Numbered from the stretch's first letter, positions 1-9,662 are shown. The stretch is DNA of 64,000 nt from Aureibacter tunicatorum (GCF_036492635.1 NZ_AP025305.1:3100001-3164000), one strand, 5' to 3'. Notes: generated from the sequence alone by a model not told the origin. A program made the numbers and translations.

Positions 1-129
1 ATTTGCATTCGCCAAGGCATATCCATATTGAGCGGCAGTATATCCTTCAAAATTGATCGTTTCCCCGCAAGAAAAACATAACATCAACGCAAATAATGAA
101 GCTAACCAAATTGGAGTTTTCCTTTTCAT
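1..129 (-). CDS. N-terminal fragment of a lipoprotein (runs off the window edge)
   Basis: An ATG at 129 on the minus strand opens a frame that stays open for 43 codons to the window edge. The peptide begins with Lys/Arg residues and a hydrophobic stretch ending in CFSCGE, which looks like a Bacteroidota lipoprotein signal peptide with Cys21 as the lipidated residue. Family and function cannot be judged from this fragment. It is transcribed away from the gene that starts at 226. Confidence 0.6.
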   Translation of the reverse strand, partial: MKRKTPIWLASLFALMLCFSCGETINFEGYTAAQYGYALANAN

Positions 130-225
130 ATAAAAGTAAATTTGTGTTAAATCCCGAAATTAAGTATAATGAACCTATTCTGAAATGATTTTGTTAAAAA
201 GCGACGCAAAATATACACAGCACAT

Positions 226-1467
226 ATGGCACTCAATTACATTTGGATATCTTTTTTTGTCATCTCATTTGTCGTAGGTCTTGTAAAATTGATCTTCTAT
301 CATGACACCAATATCTTTCCTGCGATGATGGAATCTTGCTTTGAAATGGCTAAAACTGGTTTCGAGCTATCTTTATGGCTTACAGGAGCAATGGCTCTCT
401 GGCTTGGCATATTAAATATTGGTGAAGAAAGCGGCATCATAAAAAAACTAACCAAAGTAGTTTCGCCATTTTTCAAAAAGCTCTTCCCCGAAATTCCTGA
501 AAATCATCCAGTGCTTACTCCTATGATTATGAACTTTTCAGCGAACATGCTTGGTCTTGATAATGCGGCTACTCCATTAGGCTTAAAAACCATGCAAGGT
601 CTTCAAGAATTGAATCCGCATAAGGATAAGGCTTCCAACGCTCAAATCATGTTTTTGGTTTTGAACACAAGTGGATTGACACTTATTCCTATTAGTGTGA
701 TGATCTATAGACAGCAATTTGGAGCCGCAAACCCAAGCGATGTCTTTATACCTATACTTCTCGCTACTTTCTTTTCAACACTTGCCGGATTAATTTCGGT
801 TTCTATTTTCCAAAAAATCAATCTTTTTGACAAAACTATTATCGGTTTTCTTGGTGGAATGACCCTGCTTATCTCATGCCTGATTTACTATTTTTCAACT
901 CTGGAAAGTTCCGAAGTCCAAATTATTTCGAAAACAGCAAGCAACGTCATCTTATTTGGTGTAATTATTGGAATAATCCTTCTTGGTTTAAAAGCGAAAA
1001 TAAATGTATACAACTCATTTGTGGAAGGCGCGAAAGGAGCCTTTGATATCGCAATCACAATCATCCCTTACTTGATTGCCATGTTGGTTGCCATTGGTGT
1101 ATTCAGAGCAAGCGGTGCTATGGATTATATCATTGAATTAGCGAAATCAATTATAGGAGTTTTTGGCGTAGACAGTCGCTTTGTTGACAGTCTCCCTACA
1201 GCCTTTATGAAACCCTTAAGTGGCAGTGGCGCTAGAGGAATGATGGTGGAAACTATGAAAACTCATGGAGCGGATTCCTTTCAAGGTTTTTTAAGCAGCA
1301 TAATGCAAGGCTCAACGGAAACTACTCTTTATGTTGTCGCTTTATATTTTGGAGCAGTAAAAGTAAGAAACAGCAGACATGCCATTACATGTGGTTTAAT
1401 CGCCGATGCAGTGGGTATAATCGCCGCAATATTTCTTGCGTATATTTTCTTCACGGAAACCAAATAA
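226..1467 (+). CDS. Nucleoside-recognition (Gate) domain membrane protein, fused SpmA/SpmB type
   Basis: A 413-residue polytopic inner-membrane protein with about ten hydrophobic segments. Two Gate-like halves are visible: residues about 45-160 with the NFSANMLGLDNAATPLG signature typical of SpmA, and residues about 270-400 with the PLSGSGARGMM and MQGSTETTLY signatures typical of SpmB. In spore formers these are separate proteins; the fused form is common in non-sporulating Bacteroidota, where the role is not established. The ATG at 226 starts directly on a hydrophobic segment. It stands alone, with about 100 bp separating it from the divergent lipoprotein gene. Confidence 0.85.
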   Translation: MALNYIWISFFVISFVVGLVKLIFYHDTNIFPAMMESCFEMAKTGFELSLWLTGAMALWLGILNIGEESGIIKKLTKVVSPFFKKLFPEIPENHPVLTPMIMNFSANMLGLDNAATPLGLKTMQGLQELNPHKDKASNAQIMFLVLNTSGLTLIPISVMIYRQQFGAANPSDVFIPILLATFFSTLAGLISVSIFQKINLFDKTIIGFLGGMTLLISCLIYYFSTLESSEVQIISKTASNVILFGVIIGIILLGLKAKINVYNSFVEGAKGAFDIAITIIPYLIAMLVAIGVFRASGAMDYIIELAKSIIGVFGVDSRFVDSLPTAFMKPLSGSGARGMMVETMKTHGADSFQGFLSSIMQGSTETTLYVVALYFGAVKVRNSRHAITCGLIADAVGIIAAIFLAYIFFTETK

Positions 1468-1706
1468 AATTATGAATATCAAACAAATCTCATTATATTG
1501 TTTCAATTTTCAAAGTTAGTAATTTTTGCCAAATGTTAATTTCTTAGAAGAATATGTGCAAAATCGTATTAATCTTAAAGAATTTTGCTTATATTAAGCT
1601 TTTAACGGGAGGGAAATTCAATTTTTCATATTTTCCATATAAACATTATCAATAAAAATACTGTTATTTTTAGGTATATAATTATTTGACGAATAAGGTA
1701 AACTTT

Positions 1707-2180
1707 ATGGGTGAGCAAGACGCAAATGATATAAAGAAAAACAAACTCAATAAAACCATATATGACAATGCAAAAAATCACTTTTTGGGAAATTTTCCTG
1801 AGCACTTGCCAATAGAGCAAGCTTATGTTCATATAGGAATTTATCTTGGGTGGGTGATTGACAGCAAGCTATATTCGGATTTTTTCTCTGAAGAAGCTGA
1901 AACAGAAATATACAGATTCTCAAGAAGAGAATTTCCTTGCACAATATTAAGTGAGATTTGGGATGGATATTTAGGTTTCGAATTATTCAACGAAGTAGGA
2001 AACTTGTTTACAAATTACTACTACGGAGGAGGTCTGTATCACAGGGATTATCGCGAAAACTTAGCGAATATTCTGCCTTCAATTTATCATGTTGAAGACA
2101 CATGGGATAATTATGAAAAAATGTCTAAAATCATCAATACTAGATTTGAAGATTGGAAAAGATTAATACATATTGGGTAA
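1707..2180 (+). CDS. Small acidic soluble protein, unknown function (possibly immunity-like)
   Basis: A protein of 157 residues from the ATG at 1707. A TTG at 1686 would add seven residues, but an AAGG-like sequence about 10 nt upstream favours the ATG. There is no signal peptide or membrane segment. It is acidic and aromatic-rich, with the motif HIGIYLGWVID near residue 43 and a Tyr/Gly-rich stretch (NYYYGGGLYHRDY) near residue 105. Proteins of this look occur as orphan immunity-like genes, but I cannot name the family with confidence. It sits alone between a membrane protein and a convergent spermidine gene. Confidence 0.6.
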   Translation: MGEQDANDIKKNKLNKTIYDNAKNHFLGNFPEHLPIEQAYVHIGIYLGWVIDSKLYSDFFSEEAETEIYRFSRREFPCTILSEIWDGYLGFELFNEVGNLFTNYYYGGGLYHRDYRENLANILPSIYHVEDTWDNYEKMSKIINTRFEDWKRLIHIG

Positions 2181-2217
2181 CCCAACCAATATAAAACCAC
2201 TCATAAAATAACACATG

Positions 2218-2257
2218 TGTGCCGAAGTTTACTTTTCAGAGATTAATATTCGGCACA
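2218..2257. terminator. Inverted repeat between convergent genes
   Basis: Perfect 9-bp arms (TGTGCCGAA at 2218-2226, TTCGGCACA at 2249-2257) enclose a 22-nt loop. The right arm overlaps the last codons of the convergent minus-strand gene. A TTTTAATTT stretch follows on the plus strand. It is a plausible shared terminator, but the loop is long and the T-run short. Confidence 0.35.
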
Positions 2258-3517
2258 TTTTAATTTCTCCTCCAATAGTTTCTTTAAGTAATTCGGCTTT
2301 TTAAAACCTCCTTCATGCATTTCTAAATTATAAAAGCTAAGCTCAGCCAAAAACAATTTCTCTTCTACTTTCTTTTGATCAACTGAGGTAAAATCTATCA
2401 AAGAGTTATCTGTACCTATCAAAAAATATTTTCTTCCTGAGTACTCCCCACCTGCCAACGCGCTATATATTTCTACATTCTTAAATAGCTGAAAAAAAGA
2501 TTTGCAATTCGAGTCAAAACTTGACTCATTCAACTCTTTAGTAACTATAGGCATAACATAAATTGCATCAGGAGCCCCTTTTTCTTTTATCTTTTCAATG
2601 CTAAACTCATTATACAATAATGAATTATCCAAATCAATAAGAATCAAGTCAAACCTAATTCCACTGCTATTCTTCAAGAATTCAAAAGCATCCTGATTAA
2701 CTACTTTCAATCTATCATCTTCAAATGCATTTGAAATTATCTTAAAATGTTCTTTTGAAGCCTTCATTACTTCTGAATCTCTTTCCACGAGCCTAATAGC
2801 GTCAATTTCAGAGTATTTAACTAATTCAGCCAACAGACAACCATCTCCTCCTCCCAATACTAAAACATTGCTTTTTTCTCGCAAAAACATTCCTGGAACA
2901 TGAGCAAACATTTCATGAAAAACAGAAGCATCTCGTTCCGTTATCACTGCATTTCCATTCAACGCTAAAACTTTGCCTAATGCATAAGAATCATAAACTT
3001 CTACTGTTTGATATGAACTTTTAGCAAAATACAATCGTTTCCCCTTTTGTCTAAAAGAGAAAGCTGTATCCTCATCTCTTTCTGTAAACCATATATTTCT
3101 AGACTGAACAGACGCTTGGCTAGGTTTGACTATAGAATCCGATACTAATGATGATTCCTTCATCAATCGTTTTTCTCCTCTTCTCATCTCAATAGTGGAC
3201 CCATAATCAGCATTCAAGGCCTTCTTCAAATATTCATAAGCTACCCAAGGGTCGACAGTTGTGCCACAAGTAAACAAATCCACTGCGGCAAAACCATATT
3301 CAGGCCAAGTGTGGATGGCGAGGTGGCTTTCTTGAATGACGACAACTCCTGAAACCCCAATAGGAGAAAAATGATGAAAGGTGGTATTCACAACAGTGGC
3401 ACCTGAAGCTTCCGCAGCTTTAATCATAGCTTCTTCTATTCCGGGCACATCATCGAGCTTATCCCTATCGCATTCAAATAGCTCTACCAATATGTGCATA
3501 CCTAACGAATTCATCAT
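2243..3517 (-). CDS. speD: Fused S-adenosylmethionine decarboxylase / spermidine synthase-like protein
   Basis: A 424-residue two-domain protein. Residues 1-115 are a prokaryotic AdoMet decarboxylase with the self-cleaving Ser64 in [12 protein letters not shown], His69, and Cys84 in FTCG, so the pyruvoyl chemistry should be intact. Residues about 140-424 have the spermidine synthase fold with the GGGDG AdoMet motif at 222-226. Several positions conserved in true spermidine synthases differ: LDG is LNG (186-188), the Q-T-DE segment reads VITERDA (191-197), YHEM is FHEM (200-203), and the D-S-D-P segment reads DLDN (295-298). Decarboxylated AdoMet would be made and used within one chain. ATGATG at 3517/3514 leaves the start ambiguous by one codon. 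The ComB-like gene ends 13 bp upstream and is probably cotranscribed. Confidence 0.88.
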   Translation of the reverse strand: MMNSLGMHILVELFECDRDKLDDVPGIEEAMIKAAEASGATVVNTTFHHFSPIGVSGVVVIQESHLAIHTWPEYGFAAVDLFTCGTTVDPWVAYEYLKKALNADYGSTIEMRRGEKRLMKESSLVSDSIVKPSQASVQSRNIWFTERDEDTAFSFRQKGKRLYFAKSSYQTVEVYDSYALGKVLALNGNAVITERDASVFHEMFAHVPGMFLREKSNVLVLGGGDGCLLAELVKYSEIDAIRLVERDSEVMKASKEHFKIISNAFEDDRLKVVNQDAFEFLKNSSGIRFDLILIDLDNSLLYNEFSIEKIKEKGAPDAIYVMPIVTKELNESSFDSNCKSFFQLFKNVEIYSALAGGEYSGRKYFLIGTDNSLIDFTSVDQKKVEEKLFLAELSFYNLEMHEGGFKKPNYLKKLLEEKLKCAEY

Positions 3518-3530
3518 AATTTCGACTTAT

Positions 3531-4238
3531 TTAATTCAATACTTTCAATTCTTCCCCGTCCAATAATGGCACAATATCAAAAACATCCTTGCTTAAGCAA
3601 AAATCGATATCCTTTTCAATATTCAATCGCTTCAACCTTTGAACATGAGAGGATTGCTTTACATATTCCAGCAAATTATTCTGAGCATCCAGCCATAAGT
3701 CTCTACTCATCAAGACTGCATCGCTATCCGATTCAAACTCATCTTTCAATGATTCTGCCAACGCACCTGCGTAAAGCGTATCCTCAAGATTAACTCTCCC
3801 TTTCCAACCAGCGCAGACAATCAACAAATCCTCAGGCAAGTTTTTTAAATATTCAACAACAGCGCTTAAATTCAAAAATGCTCCAATAATTACTCGTTCT
3901 GCTTCCTTGGACTTTTCAATCGCAACGGTCCCGTTCGTAGTAGTAACTGCAACAGACTTCCCCTTCACGCTTGCCTCCATGTAACTGTATGGAGAATTAC
4001 CTATTTCAAAGCCTTCCACCTTAGCTCCATTTCTTTCAGCGGCTCCAATATACCCCTTGCTTCTCAAACTTTGGCATTCCTCCAAAGTCATTACTGGCTT
4101 TATGGACTTTACTCCATTAGCCAAACCAGACACCATGCATGAAGTAGCTCTTAATATATCAGTCACAACCACGTTCTTTCCTTTCAGATCATACAAATGT
4201 ATCATCTCCGGCGACATGCATATTTCAACTTTTCTCAT
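3531..4238 (-). CDS. comB: 2-phosphosulfolactate phosphatase (ComB) family protein
   Basis: A 235-residue protein from the ATG at 4238; the frame extends to a TTG at 4256, which is less likely. ComB-family signatures are VVVTDILRATSCM near residue 30, GAAERNGAKVEGFEIGNSP near 65-83, VAVTTTNGT near 95 and VCAGWKGRVNLEDTLYAGAL near 140. In methanogens ComB removes phosphate from 2-phosphosulfolactate during coenzyme M synthesis. Bacteroidota do not make coenzyme M, so the real substrate is open; a sulfonate or other acidic phosphate ester is an inference. It lies just upstream of the spermidine fusion gene in the same orientation. Confidence 0.8.
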   Translation of the reverse strand: MRKVEICMSPEMIHLYDLKGKNVVVTDILRATSCMVSGLANGVKSIKPVMTLEECQSLRSKGYIGAAERNGAKVEGFEIGNSPYSYMEASVKGKSVAVTTTNGTVAIEKSKEAERVIIGAFLNLSAVVEYLKNLPEDLLIVCAGWKGRVNLEDTLYAGALAESLKDEFESDSDAVLMSRDLWLDAQNNLLEYVKQSSHVQRLKRLNIEKDIDFCLSKDVFDIVPLLDGEELKVLN

Positions 4239-4432
4239 ATAAAAATATTTTAACAAGGCCCAAAGGTAATATATTCTTTTCTTTCAAAAATAGTGGATGA
4301 CAATTTTTCTATAATTTTAAGAATATTGCAACAAGTCTAAAATAAAAAAGCATCAAGATAATTCATGAAAAAGATTTTTTATAATTATAAAAATATCATT
4401 AGATTATAAAACAGATAAAATATGAGCACTTT

Positions 4433-5824
4433 ATGAAAAAATCATTCATTATATTTTTCCCATTTCTAATTTTTATAACGGCTTGCCAAACAGAAGATTT
4501 AAGCCAAAATGAACTGATTAACGGAAATATTTATCAGCAAATGGACGACATCTACTTATGGCGAGAAAACATGCCATCATCATCTAGTGTCGACCGAAAC
4601 CAAAAACCAGAAAATTATTTCGATCAATTAATATACAAATCAAAAGACAAATGGTCTGAAATCTATAATGAACCTATAGAAAATATAGCAAGTTCCAAGG
4701 CACATAATGCAGGAGAAAGCACAGGCTTTCTTGCATTAGCTTACCCTCTTGACTATAGAATTCAGCAAAATGGAATAATTATAAATTACTTCAGTTCTTT
4801 ATTCAATTATTTAGATAATAACAAACCTAATCAATACATAGGATGTATCGGTTATGTTGAAAAAAATTCTTCTGCAAGTATGATGGGGTTAAAAAGGGGA
4901 GACTTTATAATTAAAGTAAACAACGAAACATTAACCAATACAAATGCTACTGACTTATTATACAATACAGACGACATGAATTTGGAAGTTTTAAGTTCTA
5001 ATGAAGACGGGTCTTACACAACAAAGAACATGTCCATTTCCAAATCAAATATAAGTTATAATCCCTTTTACTTTAAAAACACCTATAATATTCAAGGGAA
5101 AAAAATTGGCTACTTAGTTTTCAATTCATTTATATATGAGACTTACGATACTCAAATGCAGAGTATCTTTAATGAGTTTAAAAGTCAAAATATTGATGAA
5201 TTAATTTTAGACCTAAGATACAATCTTGGCGGAAGCGTAGTAACAGCGAATTTAATGGCTGATTATTTAGCGCCATTAAAATCAGACGGGCAGCTATTTA
5301 CAAATAAAATATGGAACGAAAGGTACATGCAATATCTTAAAGAAAGCGAAGGAGAAAACTCTTCCAATCTTAAAGATTTCATAGGCAAGAACAGAAACAA
5401 CCTTGAATTAAATAATTTATATATTATTACAGGATTCAATACTGCTTCAGCTAGCGAGCTAATCATTAATGGACTCTCACCATATATGAATATAATACAA
5501 ATTGGTTTAACTACCGCAGGCAAATACACAGCATCAATCCCAATATCCAATGAAGCCGATAAGAATTGGACGATACAGCCGATTGTTTACAAAAGTGAAA
5601 ACGCTTGGGGAGTTACAGATTATGAGGATGGTTTTTTCCCTGACTATCAGGTTCCTGATGATTTTTGGAATCAACTAGGCGATTTAAATGAAGCCCGTCT
5701 TAATGTAGCATTTCAACAAATCATAGGCATTCCATCTTCTGCCCGCAGAACTACTACTGAGCAAAACTTCAACCAACCTTTAACTATTCCTAATATCAAA
5801 AGCATGCATGATCATTTAAGGTAA
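4433..5824 (+). CDS. S41-family (C-terminal processing type) lipoprotein peptidase with PDZ domain
   Basis: A 463-residue protein. The signal peptide ends in FITAC, so Cys18 is probably lipidated and the enzyme anchored in the outer or inner membrane. A PDZ-like domain spans about residues 130-190 (IGCIGYVEKNSSASMMGLKRGD). The S41 domain follows with KIGYLVFNSF and DELILDLRYNLGG. The serine-lysine dyad is visible as Ser339 in NTASASE and Lys364 in TTAGK, 25 residues apart, the spacing of E. coli Tsp. It is therefore probably an active serine protease. The gene is monocistronic, with a long hairpin directly downstream. Confidence 0.88.
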   Translation: MKKSFIIFFPFLIFITACQTEDLSQNELINGNIYQQMDDIYLWRENMPSSSSVDRNQKPENYFDQLIYKSKDKWSEIYNEPIENIASSKAHNAGESTGFLALAYPLDYRIQQNGIIINYFSSLFNYLDNNKPNQYIGCIGYVEKNSSASMMGLKRGDFIIKVNNETLTNTNATDLLYNTDDMNLEVLSSNEDGSYTTKNMSISKSNISYNPFYFKNTYNIQGKKIGYLVFNSFIYETYDTQMQSIFNEFKSQNIDELILDLRYNLGGSVVTANLMADYLAPLKSDGQLFTNKIWNERYMQYLKESEGENSSNLKDFIGKNRNNLELNNLYIITGFNTASASELIINGLSPYMNIIQIGLTTAGKYTASIPISNEADKNWTIQPIVYKSENAWGVTDYEDGFFPDYQVPDDFWNQLGDLNEARLNVAFQQIIGIPSSARRTTTEQNFNQPLTIPNIKSMHDHLR

Positions 5825-5828
5825 AAAA

Positions 5829-5866
5829 TAATTCTAACTGATAACTATATCTATCAGTTAGAATTA
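5829..5866. terminator. Strong bidirectional terminator hairpin
   Basis: Perfect 15-bp arms (5829-5843 and 5852-5866) with an 8-nt loop lie between the convergent peptidase and PepSY genes. On the minus strand the stem is followed by six T residues (complement of 5823-5828), so it should stop transcription of the PepSY gene. On the plus strand a weaker T-containing tail follows. Confidence 0.75.
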
Positions 5867-5895
5867 ACTTTAAATATCAAGAGCCTCAATTATTA

Positions 5896-7320
5896 TCATA
5901 ATAGTGTTCGCAAGCCAAAAAACACTACTAACAAAATCATCAATATTGACACAACCACTATCGAATCCCTAAACGGCTTGCCCAGCGAATCTAAGAAATG
6001 TAATTTATGCAGCATTGAAAAGCTCAAGCCTTCCAATCTTTTGTAATCATCAACCATAACAGAAAGTGATGAAGTATTATTCTCTACATAAACCGACAAA
6101 TTATTTTCTGACTTAAAATTCACTCGATTTACTGGCAATTTTTTATTAATAAACCCATAATCATGATTGAACTTTCGAATTAATCCGACAGATTCTACCT
6201 CTTTTAGTTCTTTATCGGCAAATGTTGTCGCCAAATATTTGGCATAATCATCATCTGTGAAATTTATCTTCTTTCCCTCCAAACTATAAAAAGACGTTTC
6301 TTTAGTTGAATTAACTCTAAAAGCATTTTCTTGACCAATTTGAACCAAGTGAAAATTTGAAACTTTCATATCCGCAACCGCGAAAGGGTTAAAGTTTATG
6401 GCGGATGTTTCAAATTCATTTTCTAAAAAAAACTCATATCTGTTGTCAAGGTCAAATTTTAACAAAGCATGAAAAATTCCACTAAAACTAAACATCAAAA
6501 TAAAAATACTCGAAATCAAGCCTACCTGCCTATGCCTTTTTCTATTTCTTAGCTTCGGCAAAGACTTCATTCTTTTGTACTTAAACCAATTTCTGATATA
6601 TATCCAAATTCCAAATATGGAAGAAATCAGCAATACCATTAGCAAGATGATTACTCCTATGATTCTAATTGGGTTATCACTATCTAGAAAACTCCAAGTA
6701 TGAAAATTTCTAAAAAACCATTGGTAATAAATCTTAGCATTATCCATCAGAGTAGCAAGGCGAGAGTTATTGACATCCACATAAAGCGTCATATTATCAT
6801 CTCTTTTAAATACTACTTTATAAACTGGCAAATACCTATTTATAGGCAAATATTCATTATCAAATTCATCGATATACTCAACCGATATCAGATCATGGTT
6901 AAAATCTTGTATAAAATATCTCGCTAAATATTCCGCATAACTTGAATCTCCACCTATTAATTTCTCCCCGCTTTCTGCATTTATAAAATGATTGTTCCCA
7001 GCTGCTAAAAATTGGTAATAAACAGAATCATCGATCATTACAGCTTTTGCATTATTAATCTTCGACTTGTTTAACACACCCAAAGCTGCTTGAAAAGACA
7101 ATAAGGAATCATGGTTATCTACGTTGATCGACTCCACTCGACGCTTTGAAGGCTTCAGCTTAAAAAAATTGGACATAACCGGGTGCATAAAACCACTCAG
7201 ACACCATAACACAACAGGCAATGCGCAAATTATTCCCAGCCACTTATGCCAACGATACAAACCTCGGTTCAAAGTTACTCCACTTTGAGTTTTTCTTTTG
7301 ACTTTTACTTCTTCTATCAT
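5896..7320 (-). CDS. PepSY-associated transmembrane protein, probable iron/metal uptake accessory
   Basis: A 474-residue protein from the ATG at 7320. The frame is open further upstream, but that part would lie inside a terminator hairpin, so the internal ATG is preferred. Four membrane segments are visible: about 30-50 after an RWHKWLG motif, 210-235, 255-277, and at the very C terminus. Large extracytoplasmic PepSY-type segments lie between them. Such proteins are commonly encoded next to TonB siderophore receptors, and some act as inner-membrane reductases for ferric siderophores. The TonB receptor gene lies directly upstream on the same strand, which supports a metal-uptake role. Confidence 0.8.
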   Translation of the reverse strand: MIEEVKVKRKTQSGVTLNRGLYRWHKWLGIICALPVVLWCLSGFMHPVMSNFFKLKPSKRRVESINVDNHDSLLSFQAALGVLNKSKINNAKAVMIDDSVYYQFLAAGNNHFINAESGEKLIGGDSSYAEYLARYFIQDFNHDLISVEYIDEFDNEYLPINRYLPVYKVVFKRDDNMTLYVDVNNSRLATLMDNAKIYYQWFFRNFHTWSFLDSDNPIRIIGVIILLMVLLISSIFGIWIYIRNWFKYKRMKSLPKLRNRKRHRQVGLISSIFILMFSFSGIFHALLKFDLDNRYEFFLENEFETSAINFNPFAVADMKVSNFHLVQIGQENAFRVNSTKETSFYSLEGKKINFTDDDYAKYLATTFADKELKEVESVGLIRKFNHDYGFINKKLPVNRVNFKSENNLSVYVENNTSSLSVMVDDYKRLEGLSFSMLHKLHFLDSLGKPFRDSIVVVSILMILLVVFFGLRTLL

Positions 7321-7331
7321 GCCTACTTCAT

Positions 7332-7368
7332 AAAAAATTAAGAGGCGGACTAACATCTCGCCTCTTAA
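7332..7368 (-). terminator. Intrinsic terminator between TonB receptor and PepSY genes
   Basis: Perfect 10-bp GC-containing arms (7338-7347 and 7359-7368) with an 11-nt loop are followed on the minus strand by six T residues (7332-7337). It lies 12 nt beyond the TonB receptor stop and 11 nt before the PepSY start codon. It should uncouple or attenuate PepSY expression relative to the receptor. Confidence 0.8.
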
Positions 7369-7379
7369 CAACAAACCAA

Positions 7380-9662
7380 CTACAATCTTTTTCTTTTGCC
7401 TACATTTATATTCAGCCCTACTTGAAAGGTTCTAGGCAACCCAGGGGTGTATTGCTTTCTTCCATAACTCAATGAAGCTCTCGTAGCATACAACTCATCC
7501 GTAATATTCATAATGTTTCCCCATACTTCAACAAATTTAAACGTATAAGAAGCTCTGGCATTCAACAAATTATATCCTTCATATTCTTCCGAATTCTCCT
7601 GATCCATGAAATACGAACTTACTCTCTGCCACTCAAAACTAAACTTAAGCCCTTTTACAATTACAGGTCGATAATCTATCCCCGCATTAAAGATCCAACT
7701 AGGAGCGCCAGGCATTTCATTCCATCCAAAGTCATTTCCTTTTTCCACATACTCCATATACCTGTGCACAGAATTGCTACCACTCGCTCTCAAGGCTAAT
7801 TGTTCTACAGGCTTGTATTTCACACTATACTCTAGCCCATAATGAAGCGTTTTACCAGCATTTCTATTGATAAAAGAGTCATCTTCCAGCCTTACGGATA
7901 TGATCTCATCATGGCCAATCATTGCATACATTGCAAAATCCAGAATCAATTTATTGGATAGGAAAGAGCGCCAGCCACCAAGTTCAAAATTATCAAATTT
8001 TGCAGGCTTTAGCTCAGGCACTTTCACCCCTCTATACAACTCACCCACAGAAGGAGGAACAAATCCTCTGCTGTAGTTCCCAAACATTCCGAAATCATTT
8101 GTGAAATTATAAATAACCCCCACTCTAGGAGAAAAGCTTCTAAAAACATCTTTCGAATTTGGCGCTCCGGAAAATGACTCCTTAGAAAGAAAATTTCTAT
8201 AATCATACACAAAGCGATCCAACCTAAGACCTAAAGAAACTTGCAACCGGCTTGTAAATTTCAACTCAAAATTGGTATAAGCCGCCATATTTCTCACATC
8301 CACTTCATAATCTGTCAATAAAGAATCTGTCTCCTCATAACTCTCGAAAATTCCATCCTCTGACTTATTAACTTTAATCAAATAGGCTTCGTAAGCCATA
8401 GGAGAATTATCAAAACTCACCCCACCAGTCAAAATCGCGCCCTGCAATAGATTAAATTCCTGAGTGTGTTGAATCAAACCGACATAACTACTAAAGCTAT
8501 TACTATTTATCTCTCCATTATTATGTCTAGGACTTAATCTATAAGATGGAATTTGATCCGTTGTATTGTTTCTGTATTGAAAAGTAAAAGATGTTTTCCC
8601 AGACTCGCTCCAACGATGATCTACTCTTGTTTTCACTCTTAATGCATTTACATCTCTTTCTGTAAATCTATGAAGGCTCTTGAATTCATTAGCGAAAAAC
8701 CCAGCACTATCTATCGAACCAGCCATATCCGCTCTATAATCCACCCAAGTCATTCCCGCTGAAACATCCGTTTTATTAGATAACGCATAAGTTAAATTAG
8801 CAGTAATCGCGTTTTTCTCCATGTCACTATACTCACGGTATCCATCTTTTTGTCTCGCAAGATATCCTCCAATAGCAACACCAAGTCTTCCTTGAGTTCC
8901 TGTAGCCTTAAAGTCCGTTCTTGCATACCCTTGATCTGATATTCTCACGCCAAATCTTGCTTCTGGCGAATGCGTTGGTTTTGTCGTAATCAAGTTGATC
9001 GCCCCACCTATCGCTTCGCTTCCGTAAATAGATGAAGCAGGACCTCTGACTACTTCTATTCTATCCATCATCGCCATATCCATCTCAAGCATTGCATTGT
9101 GATTAAAATTACCTGTCGGTCGAATTGGAAGGCCATCTTCAAGGTATAAAAATAAACTTTTCGTTGAAATAGGCTGACGAATGGACATCATATGCTGTTC
9201 ATTCCCTAAATCCACCATATGAACACCTGGAATAGTATTCAAAACCTGATCCAAAGAATTAGGCTTGAACTTATCAATATCATCGCTTCCGATCTTTGAA
9301 ATCGCCATAGGCAACTCATCTCTTCTTCTCTCATCTCTATTTCCTGTTACAAGAACCTCTTGTAATCCGATGCTAGAAGCTTTCATCAATACCAATGATG
9401 AATTTTTAGACCTCATTTCCTTGTTGTCATAGCCCATCATAACAAAGTGAAGCAAAATCTCCCGATTTGGAACTTGAATAGTAAAGTTGCCATACAAGTC
9501 AGTCATAACTCCAGACTTTTGGCCTAAACTATCATAATACACACTAACACCAATTAATGGCTCTTCTGTTTCCAAATCAGCGACTCTTCCTTTCACTTCA
9601 AATTGGGCATAGGATGCCTGCCCAAGCAAACACATAAGTATGCTTAGATATATGTATTTCAT
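7380..9662 (-). CDS. TonB-dependent outer-membrane receptor
   Basis: A 760-residue protein. The signal peptide is cleaved after about residue 19 (QASYA). Residues about 22-105 form a carboxypeptidase-regulatory-like beta-sandwich (FEVKGRVADLETEEPLIGVSV) typical of Bacteroidota receptors. The plug domain is about 110-225 (DELPMAISKIGSDDI, IEVVRGPASSIYGSEAIGGAINL), and a 22-strand-type barrel continues to the C terminus. The PepSY gene downstream and the Cys-rich small protein upstream suggest a metal, siderophore or heme ligand, but nothing in the sequence fixes the substrate. No SusD partner is present, so glycan uptake is less likely. Confidence 0.92.
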   Translation of the reverse strand: MKYIYLSILMCLLGQASYAQFEVKGRVADLETEEPLIGVSVYYDSLGQKSGVMTDLYGNFTIQVPNREILLHFVMMGYDNKEMRSKNSSLVLMKASSIGLQEVLVTGNRDERRRDELPMAISKIGSDDIDKFKPNSLDQVLNTIPGVHMVDLGNEQHMMSIRQPISTKSLFLYLEDGLPIRPTGNFNHNAMLEMDMAMMDRIEVVRGPASSIYGSEAIGGAINLITTKPTHSPEARFGVRISDQGYARTDFKATGTQGRLGVAIGGYLARQKDGYREYSDMEKNAITANLTYALSNKTDVSAGMTWVDYRADMAGSIDSAGFFANEFKSLHRFTERDVNALRVKTRVDHRWSESGKTSFTFQYRNNTTDQIPSYRLSPRHNNGEINSNSFSSYVGLIQHTQEFNLLQGAILTGGVSFDNSPMAYEAYLIKVNKSEDGIFESYEETDSLLTDYEVDVRNMAAYTNFELKFTSRLQVSLGLRLDRFVYDYRNFLSKESFSGAPNSKDVFRSFSPRVGVIYNFTNDFGMFGNYSRGFVPPSVGELYRGVKVPELKPAKFDNFELGGWRSFLSNKLILDFAMYAMIGHDEIISVRLEDDSFINRNAGKTLHYGLEYSVKYKPVEQLALRASGSNSVHRYMEYVEKGNDFGWNEMPGAPSWIFNAGIDYRPVIVKGLKFSFEWQRVSSYFMDQENSEEYEGYNLLNARASYTFKFVEVWGNIMNITDELYATRASLSYGRKQYTPGLPRTFQVGLNINVGKRKRL

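Noticed and set aside
1626-1944. Two minus-strand frames of 65-68 codons opposite the small gene starting at 1707
   Set aside because: They overlap each other and a better-supported plus-strand gene and look like chance frames in AT-rich DNA.
7321-7374. N-terminal extension of the PepSY protein to a start at 7374
   Set aside because: The extension is encoded by the terminator hairpin of the TonB receptor gene; the ATG at 7320 gives a normal PepSY N terminus.
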